Source: Sulfurimonas sp.
GTDB lineage: Bacteria; Campylobacterota; Campylobacteria; Campylobacterales; Sulfurimonadaceae
Direction of reading: 5' to 3'
Length of the DNA stretch: 40,304 nt
NCBI GenBank assembly: GCA_026988315.1
Contig: JALSLJ010000086.1
Coordinates: 1 to 40,304 of the forward strand
Shown: in pieces, positions 1 to 9,118 of the stretch
Position numbering within the stretch: position 1 is the stretch's first letter
How the letters are laid out: each line of letters opens with the position of its first letter
Made by a program: the position numbers and the translations under genes
Notes under the pieces: model-generated
Seen by the model: the letters and a program-made list of their open reading frames with translations, nothing else
Told to the model about the DNA's origin: nothing
Database searches by the model: none

Positions 1-752
1 TTAGTGTTGTAAATAAGTTTTCCAAATGCAAAAGTAAGCCCGTAGAAAGTAGCTACAGCAAAAAATGTTTTAATAAATAGTAAGCCTTCAACCTCAAATA
101 AAACCTTAGAATTTTCTAAAGCAAAAAGATAAAATACAATTAAAAAGATAGTAACATTACTTATGCTTGCCCTATAATCTTGCATTATTTTTGGGATAGC
201 AGGTATAAACTTCAGAAAAAAACGGCTTGCTATAAACGGAAAAAGAACTAAAAACAAAAATGCTCCAAACCAAGGAATATGCCCTGATGTATCTACTGCA
301 TAATTATTAAGTTCATAATATGGTGCAAGATAGATAGCAAAGTATTTAAACATTAAAAAAGAAACTGATAGTAGCAATATATTTAAGCTAAAAAGTATAA
401 AACCTATCTTTGTATTTGCATTTGAGTCCCTTATCCAGTGCATCACCATCCCACCTCCTGCCATAACGGAAAGTAAAAATAACCCAGCAGCAATACCAAA
501 ATCCCCACTTAAAAGACCAATGCTTATTGCAATGATTGGGAGTATGAAAAAGTTAGCAAGAAGATTTTTGCTTATGAGAACTTTATGAGCAGTGATTACT
601 TTAAAATCGCTAAGTTTTGTTTTAAATAGCGTTGGCATAACCATAAAAAGACCAGCAAAAATACAGATGGCTGGTTTAAATGCAAATCCTGCATAATTGT
701 AGTTATACAACAACCCTAAAAACATGGCACCTAAGACAAAAAAAACTTGCAT
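1..752 (-). CDS. ACR3/bile-acid-symporter-like permease (3' end cut by window edge)
   Basis: Reading the minus strand from an ATG at 752-750 gives 250 open codons that run off the left edge, so the C-terminus is missing. The start has an AGGAT ribosome site a few bases upstream. The product begins MQVFFVLGAMFLGLLYN and is very hydrophobic, with about seven membrane segments separated by short charged loops. A loop with the motif GGGMVMHWIRDSN followed by NTKIGFILFSLNIL resembles the discontinuous-helix region of the ACR3 arsenite / bile acid:Na+ symporter (BASS) superfamily. The family is inferred from fold pattern and this motif, so the substrate cannot be named. It is divergent from the sodium channel gene, with 107 bp between the two starts. 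Confidence 0.7.
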   Translation of the reverse strand, partial: MQVFFVLGAMFLGLLYNYNYAGFAFKPAICIFAGLFMVMPTLFKTKLSDFKVITAHKVLISKNLLANFFILPIIAISIGLLSGDFGIAAGLFLLSVMAGGGMVMHWIRDSNANTKIGFILFSLNILLLSVSFLMFKYFAIYLAPYYELNNYAVDTSGHIPWFGAFLFLVLFPFIASRFFLKFIPAIPKIMQDYRASISNVTIFLIVFYLFALENSKVLFEVEGLLFIKTFFAVATFYGLTFAFGKLIYNT

Positions 753-823
753 AAAATATCCTTTAATTAAAACTATGTAAGTATATTTATAAATAGTTAC
801 AAATATATAAACAAATAAATGAT

Positions 824-829
824 TATAAT
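824..829 (+). promoter_or_regulatory. Probable -10 box (TATAAT) for the sodium channel gene
   Basis: TATAAT lies 31 bp before the ATG at 860, which predicts a transcript start near 836. A GGAG ribosome site at 848-851 follows at normal spacing. No clear -35 hexamer is visible, which is common for sigma-70 promoters in this phylum. Confidence 0.5.
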
Positions 830-859
830 TCTCCAAATAAAATAAATGGAGATTAACTT

Positions 860-1657
860 ATGTCTGAGAAAATAGCTTTATTAGTAGAATCTAATAAGTT
901 TAAAAATTTTATTATCTGGTTGATTGTCATTAATGGTGTGATTTTAGGTGTAGCTACATCTAAAACAATTATGAGTAGTGATTACGGCTATTTAGTTACA
1001 CTGATTGATAATATAATTATCGGAATTTTTACCGTTGAGATAATTTTGCGTATTTATGTGCATAGGCTTTCATTTTTTAAAGACCCATGGAGTCTTTTTG
1101 ATTTCTTTGTTGTAGTTATCTCTTTAGTACCTGCAAATGATGGACTTTCTGTTCTTCGTGCTCTTCGTGTATTGCGTCTGTTTAGACTTTTAACTATAGT
1201 TCCTCAGATGCGTGTAATTATAGCTGCACTTGTCAAAGTTATACCAGGAATTGGCTCTATATCTATGGTTGTGTTACTGTTTTTCTATGTATTTTCAATT
1301 ATGGCTACACATCTGTTTGCAGAAGCGTTTCCTGTATGGTTTGGAGATTTAGGGAAGTCAATGTACACACTCTTTCAAGTTATGACACTAGAGAGCTGGT
1401 CTATGGGGATTTCACGCCCTGTAATGGATGTCTTTCCATATGCGTGGATATTTTTTCTCATCTTCATTCTTTTAGTCACTTTTATTATGATTAATCTTTT
1501 TATAGGTATTATTGTAGATGCGATTTTTACTATTAAAGAGGAAGAAAAAGCAAAAAATCCGCAAAAAGATGAAGTAACGATGGAGTCTTTGCAAAAAGAG
1601 CTAAGTGAATTAAAACTGCTTATGCAAAAAATAGATAACAAACTAGAAGGAAATTGA
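860..1657 (+). CDS. Voltage-gated sodium channel, BacNav family (NavAb-like)
   Basis: This 265-residue protein has the single-domain six-helix layout of bacterial Nav channels, which assemble as tetramers in the inner membrane. The S4 voltage sensor carries arginine at every third position (R100, R103, R106, R109). The selectivity filter is TLESWSMG (residues 176-183), identical as I recall it to that of NavAb from Arcobacter butzleri, and the S2-S3 stretch [24 protein letters not shown] also matches NavAb closely. After S6 ([13 protein letters not shown]) comes a charged neck and a short C-terminal coiled coil (residues 241-262), the usual tetramerisation element. The start has a GGAG site eight bases upstream. 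The thioredoxin-like gene begins four bases after the stop, so the two are probably cotranscribed. The family call is very secure; the physiological role is not known. Confidence 0.95.
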   Translation: MSEKIALLVESNKFKNFIIWLIVINGVILGVATSKTIMSSDYGYLVTLIDNIIIGIFTVEIILRIYVHRLSFFKDPWSLFDFFVVVISLVPANDGLSVLRALRVLRLFRLLTIVPQMRVIIAALVKVIPGIGSISMVVLLFFYVFSIMATHLFAEAFPVWFGDLGKSMYTLFQVMTLESWSMGISRPVMDVFPYAWIFFLIFILLVTFIMINLFIGIIVDAIFTIKEEEKAKNPQKDEVTMESLQKELSELKLLMQKIDNKLEGN

Positions 1658-1661
1658 TATA

Positions 1662-1892
1662 ATGAAAATAGAGATATTAGGTACTGGATGTACAAAGTGT
1701 ACGGCACTTGAAGTTGCAGCAAAACAGGCTATTGCAAAAATTGGTGGATTTCATAGTGTAGAAAAAGTTGACGATATTCAAAAAATTATGGATTATGGAG
1801 TTATTAGCACACCTGGTTTCGTTGTTGATGGAGAGGTGAAGAGTAGTGGAAAGCTTTTAAGTGTAGATGAGATAGTCAATATTATCTCATAA
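1662..1892 (+). CDS. Small thioredoxin/glutaredoxin-like protein with CTKC site
   Basis: This 76-residue protein has the compact fold pattern of the small archaeal/bacterial thioredoxin-like family (MTH895/TM0996 type). The N-terminal strand MKIEILGTGCTKC gives a redox pair C10-C13, and a cis-proline-type loop VISTPGFVVDG follows near residue 49. It lacks a signal peptide and should act in the cytoplasm as a thiol-disulfide carrier. It starts four bases after the sodium channel stop, with an AGAAGGA ribosome site inside the end of that gene, so it belongs to the same transcript. Its 3' end overlaps the convergent recO gene by six bases. The electron donor and target cannot be told from sequence. 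Confidence 0.85.
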   Translation: MKIEILGTGCTKCTALEVAAKQAIAKIGGFHSVEKVDDIQKIMDYGVISTPGFVVDGEVKSSGKLLSVDEIVNIIS

Positions 1893-2504
1893 ACCCTCAA
1901 GTAAGACATACCAAAGTCTATCTACCTCTTTATCGCTTAAAAATAGAGTTGACTTATTGATAAAGAGTTCATGTAAAGCATCTTTATTTATACTAAGCGT
2001 GTGAGAGCACTCTGGATGTGTTGGAAGATATGCTCTTATAAGTGAGACTTCACCTACTATTTTTTGTGAGCACAAAAAACAACTCATCTCTTTATGAAGT
2101 CTTCCCTCATGCTCTAAAAGCTTTACATACGACTCTATAGCTACGCGCTTAGGGTTTTGTTTATTCCACTCTTTTGATGCTTTATCTATAAGAAGGAAAT
2201 AAAAATCATCTAACTCCTCTGCATCGCGTAGGTGAGCATGAAATAGTGATGTGAAATCTTGCCAAAAACGAAGCAGTTTATTATCATTTATCCACTGAAA
2301 ACCTATATGAATGACATCTTTTAATCGTAATATAGTAGATTTTTGAGAGCTCTCTTTCTCATAATCTAGTTTAAACCCAATATTTATAGTTCCATGCCTT
2401 GCTCCATAAAACCTATAAAGAGTATCTAAGCTATCCTTTGTTATTATTGTGACAATTAAATCTTCATCTTTCACTTTGTTAAGATTTATGATGTAACCTT
2501 GCAT
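1887..2504 (-). CDS. recO: DNA repair/recombination protein RecO, short Campylobacterota form
   Basis: This 205-residue protein begins MQGYIINLNKVKDEDLIVTI, the N-terminal OB-fold pattern of RecO, and carries the family's helical C-terminal half. A partial zinc-finger-like cysteine set (SCFLCSQKI with a later HPEC) is present around residues 141-169. Family members load RecA onto SSB-coated single-stranded DNA together with RecR. RecO in this phylum is about 200 residues, shorter than the roughly 240 residues of Escherichia coli RecO, so the length is normal. It converges on the thioredoxin-like gene and overlaps it by six bases, with no terminator between them. The recO and gltB starts are divergent. 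Confidence 0.8.
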   Translation of the reverse strand: MQGYIINLNKVKDEDLIVTIITKDSLDTLYRFYGARHGTINIGFKLDYEKESSQKSTILRLKDVIHIGFQWINDNKLLRFWQDFTSLFHAHLRDAEELDDFYFLLIDKASKEWNKQNPKRVAIESYVKLLEHEGRLHKEMSCFLCSQKIVGEVSLIRAYLPTHPECSHTLSINKDALHELFINKSTLFLSDKEVDRLWYVLLEGL

Positions 2505-2545
2505 TTTTCGCTTCTTTTATACACATATTTGAAATTTACTTAAAA

Positions 2546-2563
2546 ATTATTCTCATTATTATA
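2546..2563. promoter_or_regulatory. Fur-box-like sequence between recO and gltB
   Basis: Read on the minus strand, the stretch ATAATAATGAGAATAATTT lines up with the Fur-box pattern ATAATGATAATCATTAT with about three mismatches over 17 positions. It lies some 42 bp before recO and about 120 bp before the chosen gltB start. AT-rich DNA produces such matches by chance, so this is only a candidate for iron control of the iron-sulfur enzyme GltBD. Confidence 0.3.
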
Positions 2564-2682
2564 CTTTCTTAAACCTTTAAATAGTACAATACATGACTTT
2601 ATCTCTAAATAGACTAAGTTTCTTTAAAAAGAGATTAAATTTATATAAATTTAGTAACAAATTCACAAATTTTGGAGTGATT

Positions 2683-5600
2683 ATGACAAAACATCATGAT
2701 TTATTAAGATCATTTAAGGATAACTGTGGTTTTGGTCTTGTTGCCAACATTAAAAACAGAGCATCTCATAAGGTTCTCAACGATGCAGTTACTGCCCTAG
2801 AGAGAATGATGCACCGTGGTGCAGTTGCAGCAGATGGAAAAACTGGTGATGGTAGTGGTTTATTGCTTTCTATGCCTGAAGAGTTTATCAGAAAAGAGGC
2901 ATTGGCAAATAATGTAGAGTTACCTAAGCAGTTTGCTATAGCTTCCATTTTCACGAAAGATATATCTCACTTATCGGTAGTGCAAGAGATTTGTGCAAAC
3001 AATGACTTGAAAATTGTTTTGCATCGTGATGTGCCAGTTAACACAAATGCACTTGGTGCTCAAGCTTTAGAGTCACTGCCAAATATAGTGCAACTATTTA
3101 TTGTGCCAAACTCCATTATGGCAACAAATAGATTTGATGCACTTTTGTATTTGAGTCGTAAAGAGAGTGAACACAAATTAAAAGATGATAGAGATTTTTA
3201 TATCGCTTCAATGTCTTCAAAAGTTCTTTCTTATAAAGGTCTTGTTATGCCTACGCATATTAAAGAATTTTATAAAGATCTTCAAAGTGAAAATTTTAAA
3301 ATTTCATTTTCACTCTTTCATCAAAGATTTTCAACAAATACTCTTCCTGAATGGAGACTTGCTCAACCTTTCCGTGCAGTTGCACACAATGGCGAAATTA
3401 ACTCTGTAGAGGGTAATCGTATCAATGTTGAGATAAAATCTGAATCTATCAAGAGCGAAGTGTTTACGGAAGAGGAGATTAGTAGAATCCTTCCTATTTT
3501 ACAATTAAATTCTTCTGATAGTGCATCTGCAGATAACTTTTTTGAATTTCTTATTGTTAATGGTATGGATTTCTTTAAAGCTGTTCGTGCAGTTATCCCT
3601 TCTGCTTGGCAAAATGCCCCACATATGGATCCAGAACTTCGTGCATTTTATGAGTACCATTCTACAGTGTTTGAAGCCTGGGATGGTCCAGCGGCATTTT
3701 CTGTAACAGATGGTCGATACATCGGATGTGTTCTTGATAGAAATGGTCTCCGCCCTTCAAAATATATAGTTACTAAAGATAACAACTTGCTTATCGCTAG
3801 TGAGTATGGAGTTGTTGATATTCCAGAAGATGAGATAAAAGAAAGAGGTCGTCTTCAATCAGGTGAGATGTTAGGACTTGATTTGAAGTTTGGAAAACTT
3901 CTTAAAAATGAGCAGATTAATGATTATTTAAAAAGTTCAAACCCTTATATGAAGTGGTTAAATGAACATATGATTTATCTTCAGGAGCATGTTGAAGTTA
4001 ACTACTCTACTAAATGTGAATTTGAAAGAGAAAACTTTGTAAAAAGACAAAGATTTTTTAATATCACTCAAGAGGTTGTTGAACAAGTAATTGAACCGAT
4101 GGTTCTTGACGGTAAAGAAGCAGTTGGTTCTATGGGTGATGATACTCCTCTTGCAGCATTCTCAAACAAGCAAAGAAATTTCACTGATTATTTTAAGCAA
4201 AAATTTGCTCAGGTTACAAATCCACCAATAGATCCGATTCGCGAAAAAGTTGTAATGAGTTTAAATACTGGTTTTGGTGAAATTCACAATATGTTAGATG
4301 AACTCCCAAGCCATGCTTATCGTCTTAAATCAATAAGTCCAATTATTACATTTGAAAAATTGGAAGTGCTAAAATCATTTGGAGATAAAAGGTCACCTCG
4401 TTATCAAGCTTTTTATCATAACAATACATTCTCAACAGCTTATACAGGTTCTCTAAAAGATGCTTTAGATGCTTTGGTGGTTAAAGTTATAGATTCAGTT
4501 GAAAAAGAAGGGACAAGAATTATCATCCTTGATGATTTTGAGCTTAGTATTAACAACAAAGTTATCCCAATGGCTATGGTTGTTGGCCGTCTTAATTTTG
4601 CATTATTAAAAGCTAAAATTCGTCACCTTGCATCTATAATTTGTATCACTGGTGAAGTTGTTGATTCTCACAGTGCTGCTGTACTTATTGGTTATGGTGC
4701 TAGTGCAGTTTACCCTAATCTTCTTTTTGCTACAGTTATTGATAAGATAGAAACATCAAGAATGATGAAGATGGATTGTAGTGAGGGGATAAAATCAGTA
4801 CATAGTGCACTCAATGCAGGGCTTCTTAAAATTATGTCAAAAATGGGAATAGCGACAATTGCATCTTACCGTAATGCAGGGTTATTTGATGTTCTTGGCC
4901 TTAACGATGAGATAGTCAAAGATTGTTTTCTTAGTTCAAACTCAGAGCTTGGTGGTCTTAATTATGAAGATATTGATGAAAAAATATCTTTATACCATAA
5001 AGAAGCATTTATAGAAGATGGATTTAAGAAAATCTTTCCATTAAATATTGGTGGTTTTTACAAGTTCTATAGTGGACAAGAGCATCATGACTTTGGTCCT
5101 GCTGTTATTCATGCTATCCATACGGTGGCAAATAGTGGCAAAAAAAAGGATTTTGATAGACTGAAAGATTTAGTAAATAAGCGTGGATTAAAATTTATTC
5201 GTGACTTTTTTGAGCTAAAATCTGATAGAGTTGCCATAGATATTTCTGAAGTTGAACCAAAAGAGGCAATTTTTAAAAGATTTGCATCTGCTGCAATGAG
5301 TCTTGGTTCTATTAGTCCAGAAGCACATGAAACTATTGCAATTGCGATGAATAGAATAGGCGCTCAGTCAAACTCTGGAGAGGGTGGAGAAGATAAAGAG
5401 AGATTTGGAACTGAAAGAGTATCTAAAATCAAGCAAGTTGCGTCTGGTCGATTTGGTGTAACTCCAGCTTATTTGAGAAGTGCCGAGGAAGTTCAGATTA
5501 AAGTTGCTCAGGGTGCAAAACCGGGTGAAGGTGGTCAACTACCAGGACATAAAGTAACGCCACTTATTGGTAAGCTTCGTCATACGGTTCCAGGTGTTAC

Positions 5601-7122
5601 GCTGATTTCACCTCCACCACATCACGATATCTATTCTATAGAAGATTTATCACAGCTTATTTTTGACATTAAGCAGGTTAATCCTAAGTCAAGAGTAGCT
5701 GTTAAGCTTGTTTCAACTATTGGCGTTGGAACAATTGCGGCTGGTGTTGCTAAAGCGTATGCTGATAAAATCATTATCTCTGGTGGTGATGGTGGAACTG
5801 GTGCCGCTCCACTTACATCTATCAAGTTTGCGGGTAATCCGTGGGAGATTGGTTTAAGTGAAGCTCACAATGCTCTTAAGGCAAATAATCTTCGCTCTCT
5901 TGTTGAAGTTCAAGCCGATGGTGGTCTTAAATCAGGCCTAGATGTTGTAAAAGCTGCGCTTTTAGGTGCTGAATCGTACGCATTTGGTACAGGTGTTCTT
6001 ACGATTGTTGGTTGTAAAATGCTTCGTATTTGTCATGTCAATAAATGTTCGGTAGGTATTGCAACTCAAAACGATAAACTTCGTGAAGAGTTCTTCAAAG
6101 GGCATGTAGATCAGGTTATAAATTATTTTACTCTTTTAGCTGAAGATGTTCGTTCTATTATGGCTGAACTTGGATTTACAACAATGGAAGAGATGATAGG
6201 ACGCGTTGATATTCTTAAAGTTATTGATGATAAATTTGCACAAAAATTTGATTTTAGCTCTATTCTTCATGAAGAGCATGGTGTAAATACTCATCAACAA
6301 AAATTTAACCATCCATTTGACGATAATGCTTTTGAAAAAGATGTTTTAAAAGAAGCGATGATAGCAATCAAACATCCTGAACAGCCTATTAGAATTGTTA
6401 GAGATATTAAGAATATTCATAGAAGTTTTGGTGCTTTAATATCTGGTGAAATTGCTCAGTATTATGGTGATGCTGGATTAAAAGCAGATACTATTAAAAT
6501 CAATCTAACAGGTATTGCTGGTCAAGCTCTTGGGGCTTTCTTGATTAATGGTGTTTCTATATATGTAGATGGTGTGGCAAATGATTACATCGGTAAAGGG
6601 ATGCATGGCGGTAAAATAATTATCACTTCAAAAAATGAGGGTGAAGAATTTAGTGCTGGTGGTAACACTTGTCTGTATGGTGCAACTGGCGGTAAGCTTT
6701 ATATTTCAGGAAGTGTTGGTGAAAGATTTGCAGTTCGTAACTCTGGTGCATTAGCTATAGTTGAGGGGTCAGGAGATAATGCTTGTGAATATATGACAGG
6801 TGGTATCGTTGTGATTCTTGGTCGCACTGGTATTAACTTTGGTGCAGGTATGACAGGTGGAGTTAGTTTTGTATATGATGCTGATCATAGTTTCGTTGAA
6901 AATGTTAACCGTGAGTTAGTTGAAGCGATTAGAATCGATACAGATGAGGGTGCTGATGCTAGACACCTATTGAAAAAATTATTAAAAGATTATGTTGTTG
7001 AAACTGAGAGTGTAAAAGCAAAAGAGTTACTTGATAACTTTAGAGTAGAGGTGAGAAATTTCTGGCTAATTCGCCCTAAAAACTTAACTAAACTACCTCT
7101 TAACCTAGAGAATGGAGACTAA
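2683..7122 (+). CDS. gltB: Glutamate synthase, large (alpha) subunit
   Basis: GltB makes two glutamates from glutamine and 2-oxoglutarate, using electrons passed on by GltD. Domains are visible in order: a class II glutamine amidotransferase whose nucleophile is C15 in DNCGFGLVAN after a short propeptide, a central domain, the FMN-binding synthase barrel (GQLPGHKVTPLIGKLRHT, ISGGDGGTGAAPLTSIKFAG), a 3Fe-4S cluster motif CKMLRICHVNKC, and the C-terminal glycine-rich beta-helix (YGATGGKLYISGSVGERF). I chose the ATG at 2683 over an in-frame ATG at 2593, because 2683 has a GGAG site and leaves a normal propeptide. The protein is then 1479 residues, normal for the family. gltD follows after two bases, so the pair is one operon. 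Confidence 0.97.
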   Translation: MTKHHDLLRSFKDNCGFGLVANIKNRASHKVLNDAVTALERMMHRGAVAADGKTGDGSGLLLSMPEEFIRKEALANNVELPKQFAIASIFTKDISHLSVVQEICANNDLKIVLHRDVPVNTNALGAQALESLPNIVQLFIVPNSIMATNRFDALLYLSRKESEHKLKDDRDFYIASMSSKVLSYKGLVMPTHIKEFYKDLQSENFKISFSLFHQRFSTNTLPEWRLAQPFRAVAHNGEINSVEGNRINVEIKSESIKSEVFTEEEISRILPILQLNSSDSASADNFFEFLIVNGMDFFKAVRAVIPSAWQNAPHMDPELRAFYEYHSTVFEAWDGPAAFSVTDGRYIGCVLDRNGLRPSKYIVTKDNNLLIASEYGVVDIPEDEIKERGRLQSGEMLGLDLKFGKLLKNEQINDYLKSSNPYMKWLNEHMIYLQEHVEVNYSTKCEFERENFVKRQRFFNITQEVVEQVIEPMVLDGKEAVGSMGDDTPLAAFSNKQRNFTDYFKQKFAQVTNPPIDPIREKVVMSLNTGFGEIHNMLDELPSHAYRLKSISPIITFEKLEVLKSFGDKRSPRYQAFYHNNTFSTAYTGSLKDALDALVVKVIDSVEKEGTRIIILDDFELSINNKVIPMAMVVGRLNFALLKAKIRHLASIICITGEVVDSHSAAVLIGYGASAVYPNLLFATVIDKIETSRMMKMDCSEGIKSVHSALNAGLLKIMSKMGIATIASYRNAGLFDVLGLNDEIVKDCFLSSNSELGGLNYEDIDEKISLYHKEAFIEDGFKKIFPLNIGGFYKFYSGQEHHDFGPAVIHAIHTVANSGKKKDFDRLKDLVNKRGLKFIRDFFELKSDRVAIDISEVEPKEAIFKRFASAAMSLGSISPEAHETIAIAMNRIGAQSNSGEGGEDKERFGTERVSKIKQVASGRFGVTPAYLRSAEEVQIKVAQGAKPGEGGQLPGHKVTPLIGKLRHTVPGVTLISPPPHHDIYSIEDLSQLIFDIKQVNPKSRVAVKLVSTIGVGTIAAGVAKAYADKIIISGGDGGTGAAPLTSIKFAGNPWEIGLSEAHNALKANNLRSLVEVQADGGLKSGLDVVKAALLGAESYAFGTGVLTIVGCKMLRICHVNKCSVGIATQNDKLREEFFKGHVDQVINYFTLLAEDVRSIMAELGFTTMEEMIGRVDILKVIDDKFAQKFDFSSILHEEHGVNTHQQKFNHPFDDNAFEKDVLKEAMIAIKHPEQPIRIVRDIKNIHRSFGALISGEIAQYYGDAGLKADTIKINLTGIAGQALGAFLINGVSIYVDGVANDYIGKGMHGGKIIITSKNEGEEFSAGGNTCLYGATGGKLYISGSVGERFAVRNSGALAIVEGSGDNACEYMTGGIVVILGRTGINFGAGMTGGVSFVYDADHSFVENVNRELVEAIRIDTDEGADARHLLKKLLKDYVVETESVKAKELLDNFRVEVRNFWLIRPKNLTKLPLNLENGD

Positions 7123-7124
7123 TT

Positions 7125-8510
7125 ATGAGAGAATTTTTAACAACAGAAAGAATCGATCCTGCTAAAAGATTAGTGGTTGAGAGAATAAAAGATTTTGGTG
7201 AAATTTATGAGGTATTAGAACGCAGTGATGCTGCTACTCAAAGTGAGAGGTGTATCCAATGTGGTGATCCATTTTGTTTAAATAAATGCCCACTACATAA
7301 CTATATACCACAATGGTTAAAATCGATTGCTGAGAAAGATTTGGAGTTTGCATTTAAACTCTCAAATGAGCCATCACCATTCCCAGAAGTTATGGGAAGA
7401 GTGTGTCCTCATGATAAGTTATGTGAAGGCGACTGTACTTTAAATGATGGTCATGGTGCTATCACAATTGGTTCTATAGAAACTTATATAACAGAAGCTG
7501 GTTTTAAAGCTGGTTTTAAGCCAGAGTTTCCAGGTGTGACAACTGATAAAAGTGTTGCAGTTATTGGAAGTGGTCCTGCTGGTCTATCAGTTGCTACTTA
7601 TCTTTTACGCTCTGGAATAGCAGTAACAATGTATGAAAGAAGTGATAGAGCAGGTGGACTTTTAACATATGGAATTCCAAGTTTTAAGCTAGATAAAAAG
7701 ATAGTAGAGCGTCGCGTGAAATTACTTAAAGAAGCTGGTCTTAAACTTGTACTCGACTGTGAAGTTGGTAAAGATATAGCTTTTGAAGAGATTGCAAATA
7801 CTCATGATGCTATGTTTATCGGTGTTGGAGCGACTAAAGCAAAAAGAGCTTCACTTGTTGGTGAGAATGCTCCAAATGTTTATGATGCTATGGATTATTT
7901 AACCGCAATGCAGAGAAAAAACTTTAAATTATCATATGATAAAAAATTTGACTTTAAAGACTTAAATGTTGTAGTAATCGGTGGTGGTGATACTGCTATG
8001 GATTGTCTAAGAACTGCAAAAAGAGAAGAAGCTAAAAGTGTAAATTGTTTGTACCGCAGAGATGCACACAATATGCCAGGAAGTAAAAAAGAGTACAAAA
8101 ATGCTATGGAAGAGGGTGTTGATTTTACTTTCTTTGCATCTCCAAAAGAGATAGTACAAGATGAAAGTGGCAATGCTATTGCTGTTGAGATTGTAAAAAC
8201 AACTCTTGGTGCTAAGGATGAAAGCGGTCGTCAAAGAATGGAAGAAGTCAAAGGTAGTGAAACAAGAGTGAATGCTGATGTTATCATTATGTCTTTAGGT
8301 TTTGACCCTGAAGTACCATCATTTTTAGCAGAAAATGGAATAGAAACAAATGCTTGGGGTGGAGTTGTTATAAATGAGGAGACCCATGAAACAACTACTT
8401 CAGGCATTTATGCTGGTGGTGATTGTTTTAGAGGTGCTGATTTAGTTGTAACAGCTACATATGATGGTCGTGAAGCGGCTAGAAGTATTGCAAAAGCTTT
8501 ATTAAAATAA
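7125..8510 (+). CDS. gltD: Glutamate synthase, small (beta) subunit
   Basis: GltD takes electrons from NAD(P)H through FAD and 4Fe-4S clusters and hands them to GltB. The 461-residue protein has an N-terminal cluster domain with cysteines in ERCIQCGDPFCLNKCP and CPHDKLCEGDC. It then has an FAD dinucleotide fold at AVIGSGPAGLSVATYL, a pyridine-nucleotide fold at VVVIGGGDTAMDCLRTA, and a C-terminal FAD contact at GIYAGGDCFRGADLVV. The ATG follows the gltB stop by two bases and has a GGAG site inside the end of gltB, which implies translational coupling. Length and motifs are all normal. A weak hairpin and a T-run follow the stop. Confidence 0.97.
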   Translation: MREFLTTERIDPAKRLVVERIKDFGEIYEVLERSDAATQSERCIQCGDPFCLNKCPLHNYIPQWLKSIAEKDLEFAFKLSNEPSPFPEVMGRVCPHDKLCEGDCTLNDGHGAITIGSIETYITEAGFKAGFKPEFPGVTTDKSVAVIGSGPAGLSVATYLLRSGIAVTMYERSDRAGGLLTYGIPSFKLDKKIVERRVKLLKEAGLKLVLDCEVGKDIAFEEIANTHDAMFIGVGATKAKRASLVGENAPNVYDAMDYLTAMQRKNFKLSYDKKFDFKDLNVVVIGGGDTAMDCLRTAKREEAKSVNCLYRRDAHNMPGSKKEYKNAMEEGVDFTFFASPKEIVQDESGNAIAVEIVKTTLGAKDESGRQRMEEVKGSETRVNADVIIMSLGFDPEVPSFLAENGIETNAWGGVVINEETHETTTSGIYAGGDCFRGADLVVTATYDGREAARSIAKALLK

Positions 8511-8523
8511 ATTTTTTTACAAA

Positions 8524-8577
8524 AGAGTAAAGAGAAAAACTCTCTCTACTCTAGTGGTTCGTCTGCTGTTTTTTTTT
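8524..8577 (+). terminator. Possible terminator after gltBD
   Basis: An 11-bp stem with one mismatch (AGAGTAAAGAG at 8524-8534, CTCTCTACTCT at 8542-8552) closes a seven-base loop 13 bases after the gltD stop. A nine-base T-run at 8569-8577 lies about 17 bases beyond the stem, farther than in a classic intrinsic terminator, so the call is weak. Confidence 0.35.
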
Positions 8578-8757
8578 CATTTTATCTTACTCCTGTAGAT
8601 AACTTTTCCCATAGAGGATTATCACACATCCTATTTTAAAAGATAATTGTTTTCTACTGATAATATATATCATACAATTAGTTATGTTTTAAATCTATTT
8701 AGTTTTGTTTATTGTCTTGTTTTAGATAAAATTTCGAAATTTTTTTAAGGTATTGAG

Positions 8758-9051
8758 ATGATTGTACATATTGTAATGTTCAAATTTAAAGATGAAAACA
8801 AAGCTTTAAATATGGCAAAAGTTCAAAATAAACTGATTAAGCTTGAGAGTAAAATTGATGGCTTAAGATCGATGGAAGTTGGGATTAATTTCAATGAATC
8901 TGATAGAGCATTTGATTTATCTTTATATAGCACCTTTGAAACTCAAGCAGATTTAAAAGATTATGCAGTGCATGAAGAACATCTCAATGTTGTTAGCTTT
9001 ATAAAAGAGGTAGCTACTGAAACTAAAGTTGTTGATTACATTTTAGAGTAG
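8758..9051 (+). CDS. Dabb (stress-responsive alpha/beta barrel) family protein
   Basis: This 97-residue protein begins MIVHIVMFKFKD and continues with a helix, a GLRSMEVGINF strand, a DLSLYSTFETQADLKDYAVH strand-helix and a final KVVDYIL strand. That order is the signature of the Dabb dimeric ferredoxin-like barrel. The family binds small hydrophobic ligands or acts as dimeric stress proteins, but most bacterial members have no known reaction. An AAGG ribosome site precedes the ATG. It stands alone, with a hairpin after its stop and a convergent permease gene beyond. No catalytic residues can be assigned. Confidence 0.85.
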   Translation: MIVHIVMFKFKDENKALNMAKVQNKLIKLESKIDGLRSMEVGINFNESDRAFDLSLYSTFETQADLKDYAVHEEHLNVVSFIKEVATETKVVDYILE

Positions 9052-9076
9052 TTTATTTGATATATTCAAGAACTAG

Positions 9077-9110
9077 ATTCCAGGTCAATCCTGGAATGAG
9101 AATAGTTTTT
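9077..9110 (+). terminator. Hairpin terminator between convergent genes
   Basis: A perfect 8-bp stem (ATTCCAGG at 9077-9084, CCTGGAAT at 9090-9097) closes a five-base loop. A TTTTT run follows at 9106-9110. It lies between the Dabb gene stop and the stop of the convergent permease, and most likely ends the plus-strand transcript. The stem is more GC-rich than the surrounding DNA. Confidence 0.5.
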
Positions 9111-9118
9111 ATAAAAAT

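Noticed and set aside
1375-1722. 115-codon open frame on the minus strand
   Set aside because: It lies antisense to the well-supported sodium channel gene and its product has no family features.
2593-2682. In-frame N-terminal extension of gltB from an ATG at 2593
   Set aside because: It has no ribosome site, encodes a basic non-conserved peptide, and would give an overlong propeptide before the catalytic cysteine. The ATG at 2683 has GGAG.
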